From contig JABDMH010000002.1 in the NCBI GenBank assembly GCA_013001595.1, forward strand, positions 1-46,185: a stretch of DNA of 46,185 nt. Reading direction: 5' to 3'. This stretch comes from Saprospiraceae bacterium. Its GTDB lineage: Bacteria; Bacteroidota; Bacteroidia; Chitinophagales; Saprospiraceae. Positions 27,101 through 33,953 of this stretch are shown here, piece after piece. Positions within the stretch are counted from its first letter, which is position 1. Each line of letters begins with the position of its first letter. The position numbers and the translations under genes were made by a program. The notes below the pieces were generated by a model. That model saw nothing but the letters and a program-made list of their open reading frames with translations. It searched no databases and was not told the origin of the DNA.

Positions 27101-28153
27101 AAAAAAGACTTACCGAGAGTATTTGATCGATTTTATCAAGTGATTGATAAAACGCCTCAGGTTGGCTTTGGTATCGGATTGAGTCTTGCTCGTGAGCTGA
27201 CCGAAATGCTTGATGGTAGAATAGAAATCAGCAGTCAATTTGGGGTAGGGACTAAAGTTCAAGTGAACTTACCTATCCGGCAAGATGTTGGCTTGTCGCC
27301 TTACATAGGGAAAGTTCAAGAGATTCCTTTCTTGGCATCAAATAATCGCTATTTAACAGAGGATGTAGCCACTATACTCGTTGTTGAGGATGATCAAGAC
27401 CTGTTATCATTTCTTTCCAATGTTTTAGAGGGCACTTTTAATTTGATGATTGCGGAAGATGGAATGGAAGCGCTGGAGATGTCTGAGAAGTACGTTCCCG
27501 ATTTGATTATCAGCGATATTAAGATGCCCAGGATGGATGGCTACGGATTATGTAAGGCAATCAAGAGCAGTCACCTTACATGTCATATACCCATCATTTT
27601 ACTGACAGGAATGGTGGGACAGCGTGCCAGGTTAAAAGGCATTCGAACCGGGGCAGACCTTTATTTGACAAAACCCTTTCTTGTGGAAGAACTATTGGCC
27701 CACGTCCACCAATTGACCAACAATAGTCAAAAGCTGGCGAGAACACTACCTCCAGATATTCATCATTCGTCATCAAGCAAACCAGCTGAAAAAAAGTTGA
27801 TCTATGATCCCCTGTTCGAAAAGATAGAAGACAAAATCAGAGAAAACCTGACTAACTACGATTTTAAGATTTCCGATCTTGCTACCGTCCTTTTTATCAG
27901 TCCATCAAAGTTATATCGGAAAGTAAAGGGAGTTACGGGTATGAATCCCAATCGCTATCTCAGAGTTCTAAGACTCCTCAAAGCCAAAGAATTATTAGCA
28001 AATACCAAACTCACGATTGCTGAAATCGCAGATTCTTGTGGCTTTGCCGCTCCTGATTATTTTTCAAGAACATTTAAACAGGAATTTGGCTATAGTCCCT
28101 CTTTCTATCGTGAATCCGGCGATACCAACGATTTTGAGCGACATTTTGACTGA
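24131..28153 (+). CDS. Hybrid two-component system regulator (HTCS)
   Basis: A 1340-residue, one-protein signalling system of the type found only in Bacteroidota and relatives. In order: a signal peptide; a long periplasmic beta-propeller made of Reg_prop repeats with WIGT/WFGT signatures (for example YLWFGTSAGL, ILWIGTNGGG, NIWIGTRDGL); a Y_Y_Y domain (YRFKMKPYDGEWREV); a transmembrane helix near 793-812; a HisKA domain with the phospho-acceptor His840 in THEFRTPL; a HATPase domain (ILTNAIKYTPE, GIGLSLAREL); a receiver domain with phospho-acceptor Asp1129 (IISDIKMP); and a C-terminal AraC helix-turn-helix (IAEIADSCGFAAPDYFSRTF). It usually senses a polysaccharide breakdown product and switches on neighbouring genes; the only candidate here is the lipoprotein at 28330. 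It begins 123 bases beyond the right island border. Confidence 0.95.
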   Translation: MRLWIRILFILVLSSSRCFCQGEYSYQEQTFPAIEEGISHHQIYAVLQDHLGYLWFGTSAGLDRFDGNSFYHLNDDEENFLHLSHNHVSNVFESSDSILWIGTNGGGLNAFSYQSGLQTYRTDTRDSSTLSSDYITDIVEDKHGNIWIGTRDGLNKWRGKDQSFIRQGLLNQTKPEKISSLAIVENELWVGTYDQGLFKIDLENEKLTQVQLLKEGMAYECINDIHVDEAGKIWIAVGAPLIFQCNRYPVMHHIEIISDGLHIPPENLHAYVLQSGPNNELLIGTQGHGLYMMSKKSHEIERVWWDRNRETTIMNANISDILVDDQERIWLVTQGSGVIRLVQDITPFKRAPLNAYNQQGDLISNFQWLEFTDSTSLWFCTWGEGLHRYNLKTGQVKSYLRSSKRDHQIANDIVWQIESDKSGNHWVCTHDGLVVLDSSGTPFKYYNTENQPLLYQNAIRDVIHDARGNTWIATMEGLNFIRANSDTIIRPQFRGQGHIHDPVVSLYEDSRQWIWMGSFVSGVYCYLPDADTIIRFTDTSDPSIRLSSNEIGSICEDTAGKIWITTLSSGINELVVENHKKFGIRVRNFRAANSQLPVDQIRRATPAANGGILLATSKGLFFRNPITEEFSIVQGPREVPIEYHSAWTSDGHTFYIQMQGALFSFDLDSLIYPFEDHRSVVSSLQIRNEVSITGDWTQNQRVVLGPDENDIRLSFSNLNYHNMANQYYRFKMKPYDGEWREVSASIPFAEYRQVPPGTYHFHLVSGTYKNWGKNRHEMTFVFEPPFYLSTSAYILYSIFLLGLLATIRRLELRRKLARTQAASKAEMSRLRTHLYTSITHEFRTPLSIISGSAEHIFPRIEKKYSKSIQSIQKNASKLLELIDQLLEVSRLHSRFIDPHLKQVDIIKALDHILQSHKVLGYNKELNFESAYYQDSLFMDTDVHLLEYIISNILTNAIKYTPEKRSIFFSVGRSTEDELVIIIEDQGIGIKKKDLPRVFDRFYQVIDKTPQVGFGIGLSLARELTEMLDGRIEISSQFGVGTKVQVNLPIRQDVGLSPYIGKVQEIPFLASNNRYLTEDVATILVVEDDQDLLSFLSNVLEGTFNLMIAEDGMEALEMSEKYVPDLIISDIKMPRMDGYGLCKAIKSSHLTCHIPIILLTGMVGQRARLKGIRTGADLYLTKPFLVEELLAHVHQLTNNSQKLARTLPPDIHHSSSSKPAEKKLIYDPLFEKIEDKIRENLTNYDFKISDLATVLFISPSKLYRKVKGVTGMNPNRYLRVLRLLKAKELLANTKLTIAEIADSCGFAAPDYFSRTFKQEFGYSPSFYRESGDTNDFERHFD

Positions 28154-28329
28154 TCTGTCCTGACCATTGACCGATTAATCCTTAGGTTCTACATGGCAAT
28201 GCAATAATTTGTTGGAGAAGTTCTTTTTATCGGCTTGACAATTGCTTTCGCAGCCAGATCCGCCGGCATTAGATGGGCTATTGCACCGATAGCAAGAATG
28301 TTCAATTTATTAACTAAAATCTTCACATT

Positions 28330-29070
28330 ATGCTTCGATTATGCTTTCCAATCATGATTCTTTTTCTTTTGCTGAGTACATCCTGTAATAAGGAAGATAA
28401 TGGTTTAGTGGCCAGTAAACCATTGTCCAAGTTTACACAGGATTGGCAAGCCCAGTCCAAAAATGGAGTGGTGAATCAGCGTGTACCATTAATTGCCTTT
28501 CAACCCGCAGGAGACTTGGGTGGTGATGGGAATCTCCTTCAGCCCGGTACATTCTTCCCTCCCAAAGGAAGCCATTCAGCCAAATTGTCCAGGGCATCCA
28601 ACTATTTACAATTTAACATCCACACCAAAGGATTACCACCCGGGGCTTACACGGTTTGGTGGATTATTTTCAACGATCCCAGCACTTGTACAACTCCTAG
28701 TCCACTTGGACTCTGTGGTGAGCCAGATCTCTTTGGTTCTAAGACAGCTGTGCTGTGGGCCACCGGTAAAATTGTTCAAAGCAACGGTGTAGGCAACTTT
28801 TCTGATCGTCTTTATGTCGGCGAAACACGATCTGAAACAGTGCTGATGGGTGAGGATCTTGATTCGCCACTTGAATATCCACAAACCGCAGAAGTACATC
28901 TAATTGTAAAATATCATGGAGCAGCATCTGATAATTCCGATATTTTGTACTTGCAAATGCATACCCTACTTGGCAACTGTGGCGCTGACGAAGGAGCCAA
29001 CTCTTTTGATGCTGGTCCCTTTGGAATTCAGTGTTTCGATCCTCAGGCCGCTATTTTTCAGGCTCCATAG
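28330..29070 (+). CDS. Secreted lipoprotein of unknown function
   Basis: A 246-residue lipoprotein (signal ending LLSTSCNKED). The mature part is beta-rich with paired cysteines (STCTTPSPLGLCGEPD; NCGADEG...IQCFD), aromatic strands (PPGAYTVWWIIFNDP) and a conserved-looking LIVKYHG...LYLQMHTLLGNCG end. I have seen similar proteins in environmental bacteria but know no assigned function. Disulfides and a periplasmic or surface location are likely. It follows the HTCS gene in the same direction after a gap of 177 bases, so it may be under its control. Confidence 0.65.
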   Translation: MLRLCFPIMILFLLLSTSCNKEDNGLVASKPLSKFTQDWQAQSKNGVVNQRVPLIAFQPAGDLGGDGNLLQPGTFFPPKGSHSAKLSRASNYLQFNIHTKGLPPGAYTVWWIIFNDPSTCTTPSPLGLCGEPDLFGSKTAVLWATGKIVQSNGVGNFSDRLYVGETRSETVLMGEDLDSPLEYPQTAEVHLIVKYHGAASDNSDILYLQMHTLLGNCGADEGANSFDAGPFGIQCFDPQAAIFQAP

Positions 29071-29139
29071 ATCTGACTTTAATAAAACTCCATAAGAGAA
29101 AGTCTGGCACACGGTTCTAGTGCCACACGAGTCTTTGAC

Positions 29140-29463
29140 ATTTAGTAGAAACTCAAGACACCGGCGATTATCTGGATTTTCAATGACTTGGACTGGGTCT
29201 CTAGTACTCTGTCCACTGAAATATTAGCAATAATTCTAAGCCCTCTTGGCCTAATACTGCGTTACAAATCCTCGCCAGGACTACGGCCCTGCCTACGTTT
29301 TGATGCCTTGTCTTAGGCCAAGATCATTTTAGAATTATCTACAAAATCTCAATGGACAGAGTACTAGTATTTGTAAAGCCCTATCGGGATCTATTACAGC
29401 TACTTTTGCTGCAAGCTGAATCTTGTCATTTTCGGACAAGGGGAGGGAGAGGTCCTCAAGTTG
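29140..29463 (-). pseudogene. Duplicate fragment of an M1 aminopeptidase gene, split by a MITE
   Basis: The bases 29142-29203 and 29365-29463 match the M1 aminopeptidase gene at about 34324-34480 at roughly 85-90% identity in the same orientation (for example GTAGAAACTCAAGAC, GGCGATTATCTGGATTTT, GACAAGGGGAGGGAGA), covering about codons 656-708 of that gene. The match is interrupted by the inserted element at 29204-29364. No start, no stop relationship and no longer frame remains. It is a relic either of a second M1 gene or of a partial duplication. Confidence 0.85.
29202..29366. repeat. MITE-like element, TA-flanked, family 2, copy B
   Basis: The body is 161 bases (29204-29364), beginning GTACTCTGTCCA and ending with the exact reverse complement TGGACAGAGTAC, bordered by TA on each side. 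The arms remain similar for about 40 bases inward (shared TAATTCTA/TAGAATTA), and an inner perfect repeat CTTGGCCTAA/TTAGGCCAAG (29245-29254 and 29313-29322) extends the fold. It lies inside the M1 fragment; the intact M1 gene reads TCTAGTATTTG at this spot, which is the empty site, proving a TA target duplication. Confidence 0.85.
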
Positions 29464-29803
29464 CAATCTGTGGCTCAGTGATAGCTATCAAAAGTAGGTC
29501 AGATACTAAAAGTATTTTGGAATATCTAAATGATACTTTCCTGCCGAATTTTTCAAGATCACATATCGCTATTATCGATAATATTTTGACAATGTCAGAT
29601 TCTGTCACAAATTTCGTATTTTAGGATGAGAAGCATGAAAATCCTGTATCTGCAGACAGGATATTGCTCATAGATGCCAGATCATTATTTTCGTTTTTTT
29701 TCGGTCACGATTTTTTTTGCTTTAATCCTCTCATCTTGCTCAGCAAAAGAGGCAGGATTTTGCCATCATGTACTAAACGGTTTTTTTAATGCTATTTGAG
29801 AAA
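29464..29803. other. Intergenic region with hairpin and T-runs
   Basis: No recognised gene. A hairpin ATCCTGT/ACAGGAT with an inner TCTGCAGA (29641-29662) is followed by runs of T near 29696-29720 and 29780-29787. It may hold terminators, but no plus-strand gene ends just before it. Confidence 0.45.
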
Positions 29804-31960
29804 TTATAATGCGTCCTTCAAAACAGCAAGCACACGCTCTGGTGTAAATGGCATATCATATAAATATTTGCCTGTAAGTGCCGCAAAAGCAGAGGCAATG
29901 GCACCACCTACTGCCGGAAGACCAGCTTCACCTATACCGTCAGGAGCCTCATCAGAATCTATCAATGCGACCTCTATGGATTCGGGCGCTTCCGACATTC
30001 GCAGGATAGGATAATCATCAAAATTGGATTGCACAACCTTACCATCTTTAATATCGATTTGCTCCTTAAGCGAACTCGATATACCCATAATAACTGCACC
30101 TTCAACCTGAGCCAACGCATTATCAGGTTGGACGATCACACCCGCATCTAAGGCGCACCAGTATTTATGCACTCTAATAACACCAGTATCATGATTGAGT
30201 GATATTTGCGCTACACCGCATGAAAACGAATCTCTATCAGCAAATGCAATACCCATGGCCTTCCCTCTAGAAGGGGTTGGATCCCAATTAGATAGTTCAG
30301 CTGCTCGTTCCAGTACTCTTCTGGCACGTTCGTTACCCTTCATCATTTCCAATCTATACAGGTAAGGGTCTGTATTATTTGATCGTGCCAGTTGATCAAT
30401 AAATGTTTCAATGGCATATTTATGAGGGCCATGTCCTACCGCACGCCAGTGTTTGGTTCGTATGCCATGATCAACATCTTTGCGCATAAATCGAACATTA
30501 GGGATATCATAATGCGAAACCCCTGCTCCACCATTTGACAGACCTCCACCCGGCCCTACAGCGGTATGATCCCACGAAGTGATTCTTCCTTCTCTATCTA
30601 ATCCTGCTTTAAAGAAATGTTTGACCTGCGGTCTAAATGCGCCATAGCTCACATCATCTTCACGCGTCCAAATTAACTTTACAGGTCCATTCACACTCAT
30701 GGCCAATGCAGCACACTCAGCAGCATAGCCCGAAAGGGTTCTACGACCAAATCCACCTCCAAGAAAAAGCTGATTTACTGTCACTTTACTTTCGTTAATG
30801 CCAAGCGTTTGGGCCACCGCACTTTTTGCACGATCTGGTGCCTGCGAGCCTATCCATAGTTCTGCACTCTGTTTATCTGTAGAAAGCGATATCACCGCAT
30901 TGAGCGGTTCCATTTGAGCATGGTAGACGTATTTATTCGTAAACGTGGCCTCATGCACTTTGGTGGCAGTTTTTATGGCACTATCTACATCCCCGTCCTT
31001 CTTACTCTCTGAGGCGCCTTCTATAGTATAAGCTTTAAGATCTTCTTCACTGTTGTGAGATAACGCTAAGGTGTCAGCCCAATTGATCTTCATTTGATGC
31101 TTAGCTTTTAATCCCGCTTCCACTGATTCACTTACCAACCCTATGCCATGGTCTAACGTCACTACCGAAACTACGCCTTCCATGTTTTTGATTTCTGACT
31201 CATTGGTCAGTTCAGGTTTAGCACCATGAACAGCCGATCGGTTGATAAAACCATACATCATCCCCGGCAATTGAATGTCCATTGCGTAGGTAGCCGTTCC
31301 ATCGGTCTTTGACGGAACATCGTACCGTGGCAGCACCTTACCTATAAGCCTAAAGTCCTTAGGGTCTTTCATCTTTACTGAGGATATAGTGGGTAAACTT
31401 TCGAAGTTTCCGAATTCCGCAATTTCACCAAAACTCATCGTACGATCTGATATCTCGTGAATGACATATCCGGGCTTGGTGGTTAATTCCTCAACGTTGA
31501 CCTGCCACTTTTCAGCAGCATTTTGCAGTAAACCTGCTCGGATTTGCGCCCCTGTTTCTCGCATAAGTTGGTAGTAGCTTCTAATGGTTCTGCTACCGGC
31601 AGTGGTCATGTTTTTTGTTCCTCCGGGAGACCATCCCACGCCATAAGTTTCCGCTTCCACCGGGCTGTTTAATATTTTCACCTTGCTCCAGTCAGCATCC
31701 ATTTCTTCTGCCAATACTAAAGGCACTGCAGTCATTGATCCTTGTCCCATCTCTGCAGCTGGGTTATAAATAATTACCTGATCACTTGATGTCAGTTTTA
31801 CCCAAACATTGACTTCCTTTTTTATGGCCTCTTTATCTTCCGCTATACCTTTTTCTGTGCATCCGGGAAGTAAGCAATAGCCACCAATGAAGATTGTGGC
31901 GCCTCCTGTTGTAGCGAGAAAGTGACGCCTAGACATGTTTCTTTGTTTGTTTCTCATCAT
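29804..31960 (-). CDS. Molybdenum hydroxylase large subunit (xanthine dehydrogenase / IorB-like)
   Basis: The 718-residue protein begins with a twin-arginine signal (SRRHFLATTGGATIFIGG), so it is exported folded, with a possible lipobox-like PGC. The body has the molybdopterin-binding features of the xanthine oxidase family: NPAAEMGQGSMTAVP near residue 61, LFLGGGFGRR, RAVGHGPHKYAIE and the catalytic Glu678 in GIGEAGLPAVGGAIASA. The arrangement resembles the isoquinoline 1-oxidoreductase beta type and related periplasmic aldehyde-oxidising enzymes. The partner 2Fe-2S subunit is encoded upstream with a 4-base overlap (31957-31960). The substrate cannot be inferred: aldehydes or N-heterocycles are the family norms. 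No cytochrome or chaperone gene lies next to it. Confidence 0.9.
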   Translation of the reverse strand: MMRNKQRNMSRRHFLATTGGATIFIGGYCLLPGCTEKGIAEDKEAIKKEVNVWVKLTSSDQVIIYNPAAEMGQGSMTAVPLVLAEEMDADWSKVKILNSPVEAETYGVGWSPGGTKNMTTAGSRTIRSYYQLMRETGAQIRAGLLQNAAEKWQVNVEELTTKPGYVIHEISDRTMSFGEIAEFGNFESLPTISSVKMKDPKDFRLIGKVLPRYDVPSKTDGTATYAMDIQLPGMMYGFINRSAVHGAKPELTNESEIKNMEGVVSVVTLDHGIGLVSESVEAGLKAKHQMKINWADTLALSHNSEEDLKAYTIEGASESKKDGDVDSAIKTATKVHEATFTNKYVYHAQMEPLNAVISLSTDKQSAELWIGSQAPDRAKSAVAQTLGINESKVTVNQLFLGGGFGRRTLSGYAAECAALAMSVNGPVKLIWTREDDVSYGAFRPQVKHFFKAGLDREGRITSWDHTAVGPGGGLSNGGAGVSHYDIPNVRFMRKDVDHGIRTKHWRAVGHGPHKYAIETFIDQLARSNNTDPYLYRLEMMKGNERARRVLERAAELSNWDPTPSRGKAMGIAFADRDSFSCGVAQISLNHDTGVIRVHKYWCALDAGVIVQPDNALAQVEGAVIMGISSSLKEQIDIKDGKVVQSNFDDYPILRMSEAPESIEVALIDSDEAPDGIGEAGLPAVGGAIASAFAALTGKYLYDMPFTPERVLAVLKDAL

Positions 31961-32424
31961 AACTGGTCCTCCTCGGCTGCTTTATTGATGGCTTTAATTA
32001 TCCTGTTGTATGTCCCGCATCTGCACAAATTACCATCCATGTGGCTAATGATTTGATCGCGTGAAGGGTTTGGGTTTGATGCGAGCAGTGTTGCCGCCTG
32101 CATTATCTGGCCCGATTGGCAATAACCACACTGTGGCACCTGCTCCTCTTGAAAGGCCACTTGCAAGGGGTGGTCGTTGTTTTCTCCCAGACCTTCGATG
32201 GTGGTAACTTTTTTACCTTCCACCGAAGTAATAGGCATGGAGCATGAACGTACTGCTACCCTATCTAAATGTACTGTGCATGCACCGCAAACCGATATGC
32301 CACAACCAAACTTGGTGCTCGTAAGTTGTAGCCGTTCGCGTAATGTCCACAGCAAAGTAGCATCTTCCGCAGTATCAACTGATACATTGTTGCCGTTGAG
32401 TTCAAAACTAGTTTTCATATGCAC
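31957..32424 (-). CDS. Molybdenum hydroxylase small subunit, 2Fe-2S (IorA-like)
   Basis: The 155-residue protein has both clusters of the family: a plant-type [2Fe-2S] set FGCGISVCGACTVH (Cys41, 46, 49, with Cys61) and a helical-domain set QCGYCQSGQ (99, 102) with GNLCRCGTYNRI (134, 136). It passes electrons from the molybdenum centre to an external acceptor. Its stop overlaps the large subunit start by 4 bases, which implies translational coupling. It has no signal of its own, so it is presumably exported bound to the Tat-bearing large subunit, as is usual. Confidence 0.93.
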   Translation of the reverse strand: MHMKTSFELNGNNVSVDTAEDATLLWTLRERLQLTSTKFGCGISVCGACTVHLDRVAVRSCSMPITSVEGKKVTTIEGLGENNDHPLQVAFQEEQVPQCGYCQSGQIMQAATLLASNPNPSRDQIISHMDGNLCRCGTYNRIIKAINKAAEEDQL

Positions 32425-33032
32425 AGATATTTTTTAGAAGTTATGGAAATCTAGCAGAACACTAAAACTGGCTTGATATTTTGAGAAATGAGGTTCCAGA
32501 TAAGTCGTTGAGTTTGATAATGGCCGTTGGCCAGGCATTGGTCCATATAGTCAAGGCGATATTGAGAAATAGTCATAGTGTTTTGACCGTTTCGTTTAAT
32601 TGAACGGGAGAATATGGCATTGAAGACGTGTGTTTGTGTGTCCTTGCATTGTCTAGAGAGACGGTGTGGAGAGAGTTTTAGAAACTGACCTGAGCCCCCA
32701 TGAGCGAGAAGCCTTGCACCATTCTAATGCAGTGCTGACACAATCACTGGATAGCGTGAAGGGGTAAGGTCACTACGAGAAATGATTAGTAGGGCAGTCA
32801 TTGCATACTGCTTATTCTCGACAATTCATGGCTAGTGCACTACCGATGGTCATGCTTGAGTAGAAAAGCTACTGACTTTCAATGGTTGGAGAATGGCCAA
32901 CTACTGCGAAGAAACAGCATTAAATAGAGTTTATCAGTAGATTAGATTTATAAAGTTATTATGAGAAAGAGAAAAATTGATACATTAAGGTGGGACGTTT
33001 GATCATTTTGTCATATAAACAATAAAATTAAT
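32425..33032. other. Long intergenic region
   Basis: About 600 bases between divergent genes with no frame or repeat I can support. It must hold the promoters of the molybdenum hydroxylase pair and of the DoxX-like gene. Confidence 0.5.
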
Positions 33033-33395
33033 ATGGATTATCTGGAAATCGCTATCAAATTGATTGTAGGCTTGAGTGTCTTAAATGTTTGGCTATTCCG
33101 TGCGAATAAAGCCACACCTTGGAGAGGAGGGACAGCAAAATCTTTGAAAGAAGAGTTTGAAGCTTACGGACTAAATGAAAGCATCATGAAATTAGTTGGT
33201 GCCGTAAAGATCATCCTAGCAGTATTGATACTGGCCTCTATCTTTTACCAACCGGCCGAGCAAATCGGAGCCATCGGGATGGCGGTTATGATGATTGGCG
33301 CCATAGTCATGCACATCAGAATCAAAGATCCTTTGCAACGATCTTTTCCAGCATTTTCATTTTTATTACTGTCGATTGTCATGTTGGTGATCTAA
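33033..33395 (+). CDS. DoxX-like membrane protein
   Basis: A 120-residue protein with four hydrophobic helices: IAIKLIVGLSVLNVWLF, IMKLVGAVKIILAVLILASIF, IGAIGMAVMMIGAIVMHI and FPAFSFLLLSIVMLVI. The loop FRANKATPWRGG and the layout match the DoxX-like family (DoxX_2). These small inner-membrane proteins have no settled function; links to redox or stress tolerance are reported for some. The 3' end overlaps the convergent gene at 33392 by 4 bases. Confidence 0.75.
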   Translation: MDYLEIAIKLIVGLSVLNVWLFRANKATPWRGGTAKSLKEEFEAYGLNESIMKLVGAVKIILAVLILASIFYQPAEQIGAIGMAVMMIGAIVMHIRIKDPLQRSFPAFSFLLLSIVMLVI

Positions 33396-33811
33396 TGATT
33401 GATCCATAGGTAAAAATTAACGCATAGCCAGGCGTTGATACATAAGAGGATAAAAGCTGGCAAGAATTCAGGTAGCGTGTCTTGCAACCTCCATCTAACA
33501 AACAACGCCACACTCATCATGATGACAAACCCAAAAGCTGTTATCAGTCCGAGAATCGGGTAAATAAGTCCTGTAATCAAACCCAGCGACCCTCCAATTT
33601 GAATGCATCCCACCAAATTCTTTTGTAATACCGTCATGCCATATCGCTTATATTCATCACTCATGTATCGGGACACGAAGATTTGCAGACCATAGACAAG
33701 AAATGCCGCGGCGGTCATAATCAGAATTACGAGTGAAATAGGTCTTTCATGTAACCATGGCTCAAGCTTGGTAATCAAATCTTCCATGTCGTTTGAACAC
33801 TTGCTGGTCAA
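33392..33811 (-). CDS. Small four-helix membrane protein, DoxX-like
   Basis: A 139-residue inner-membrane protein with helices ISLVILIMTAAAFLVYGLQIF, LVGCIQIGGSLGLITGLIYP, ILGLITAFGFVIMMSVALFV and a C-terminal LPAFILLCINAWLCVNFYL. The order of the helices and the short size suggest a second DoxX-like protein. The frame begins at 33811, but the Met at residue 9 (33787, MEDLITKLEPW) is a more natural start. It is convergent with the DoxX-like gene at 33033, overlapping it by 4 bases at the stops. Confidence 0.65.
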   Translation of the reverse strand: MTSKCSNDMEDLITKLEPWLHERPISLVILIMTAAAFLVYGLQIFVSRYMSDEYKRYGMTVLQKNLVGCIQIGGSLGLITGLIYPILGLITAFGFVIMMSVALFVRWRLQDTLPEFLPAFILLCINAWLCVNFYLWINH

Positions 33812-33953
33812 TCAAGTTTTGTGCTTGCTCCTTTCAAATTTGCTTCAACGTTGATTTATCAGTATTAATCAGGCCGCAAATGACAGATATACTATGCGAT
33901 ATTGGGTTTTCTTACAGTTTATCTGGTAGTTCACTGAATGGCATTCCATAGCA

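Noticed and set aside
24131-28153. The HTCS gene as island cargo
   Set aside because: It lies outside the right repeat (23957-24007), starting 123 bases beyond it, so it is taken as chromosomal.
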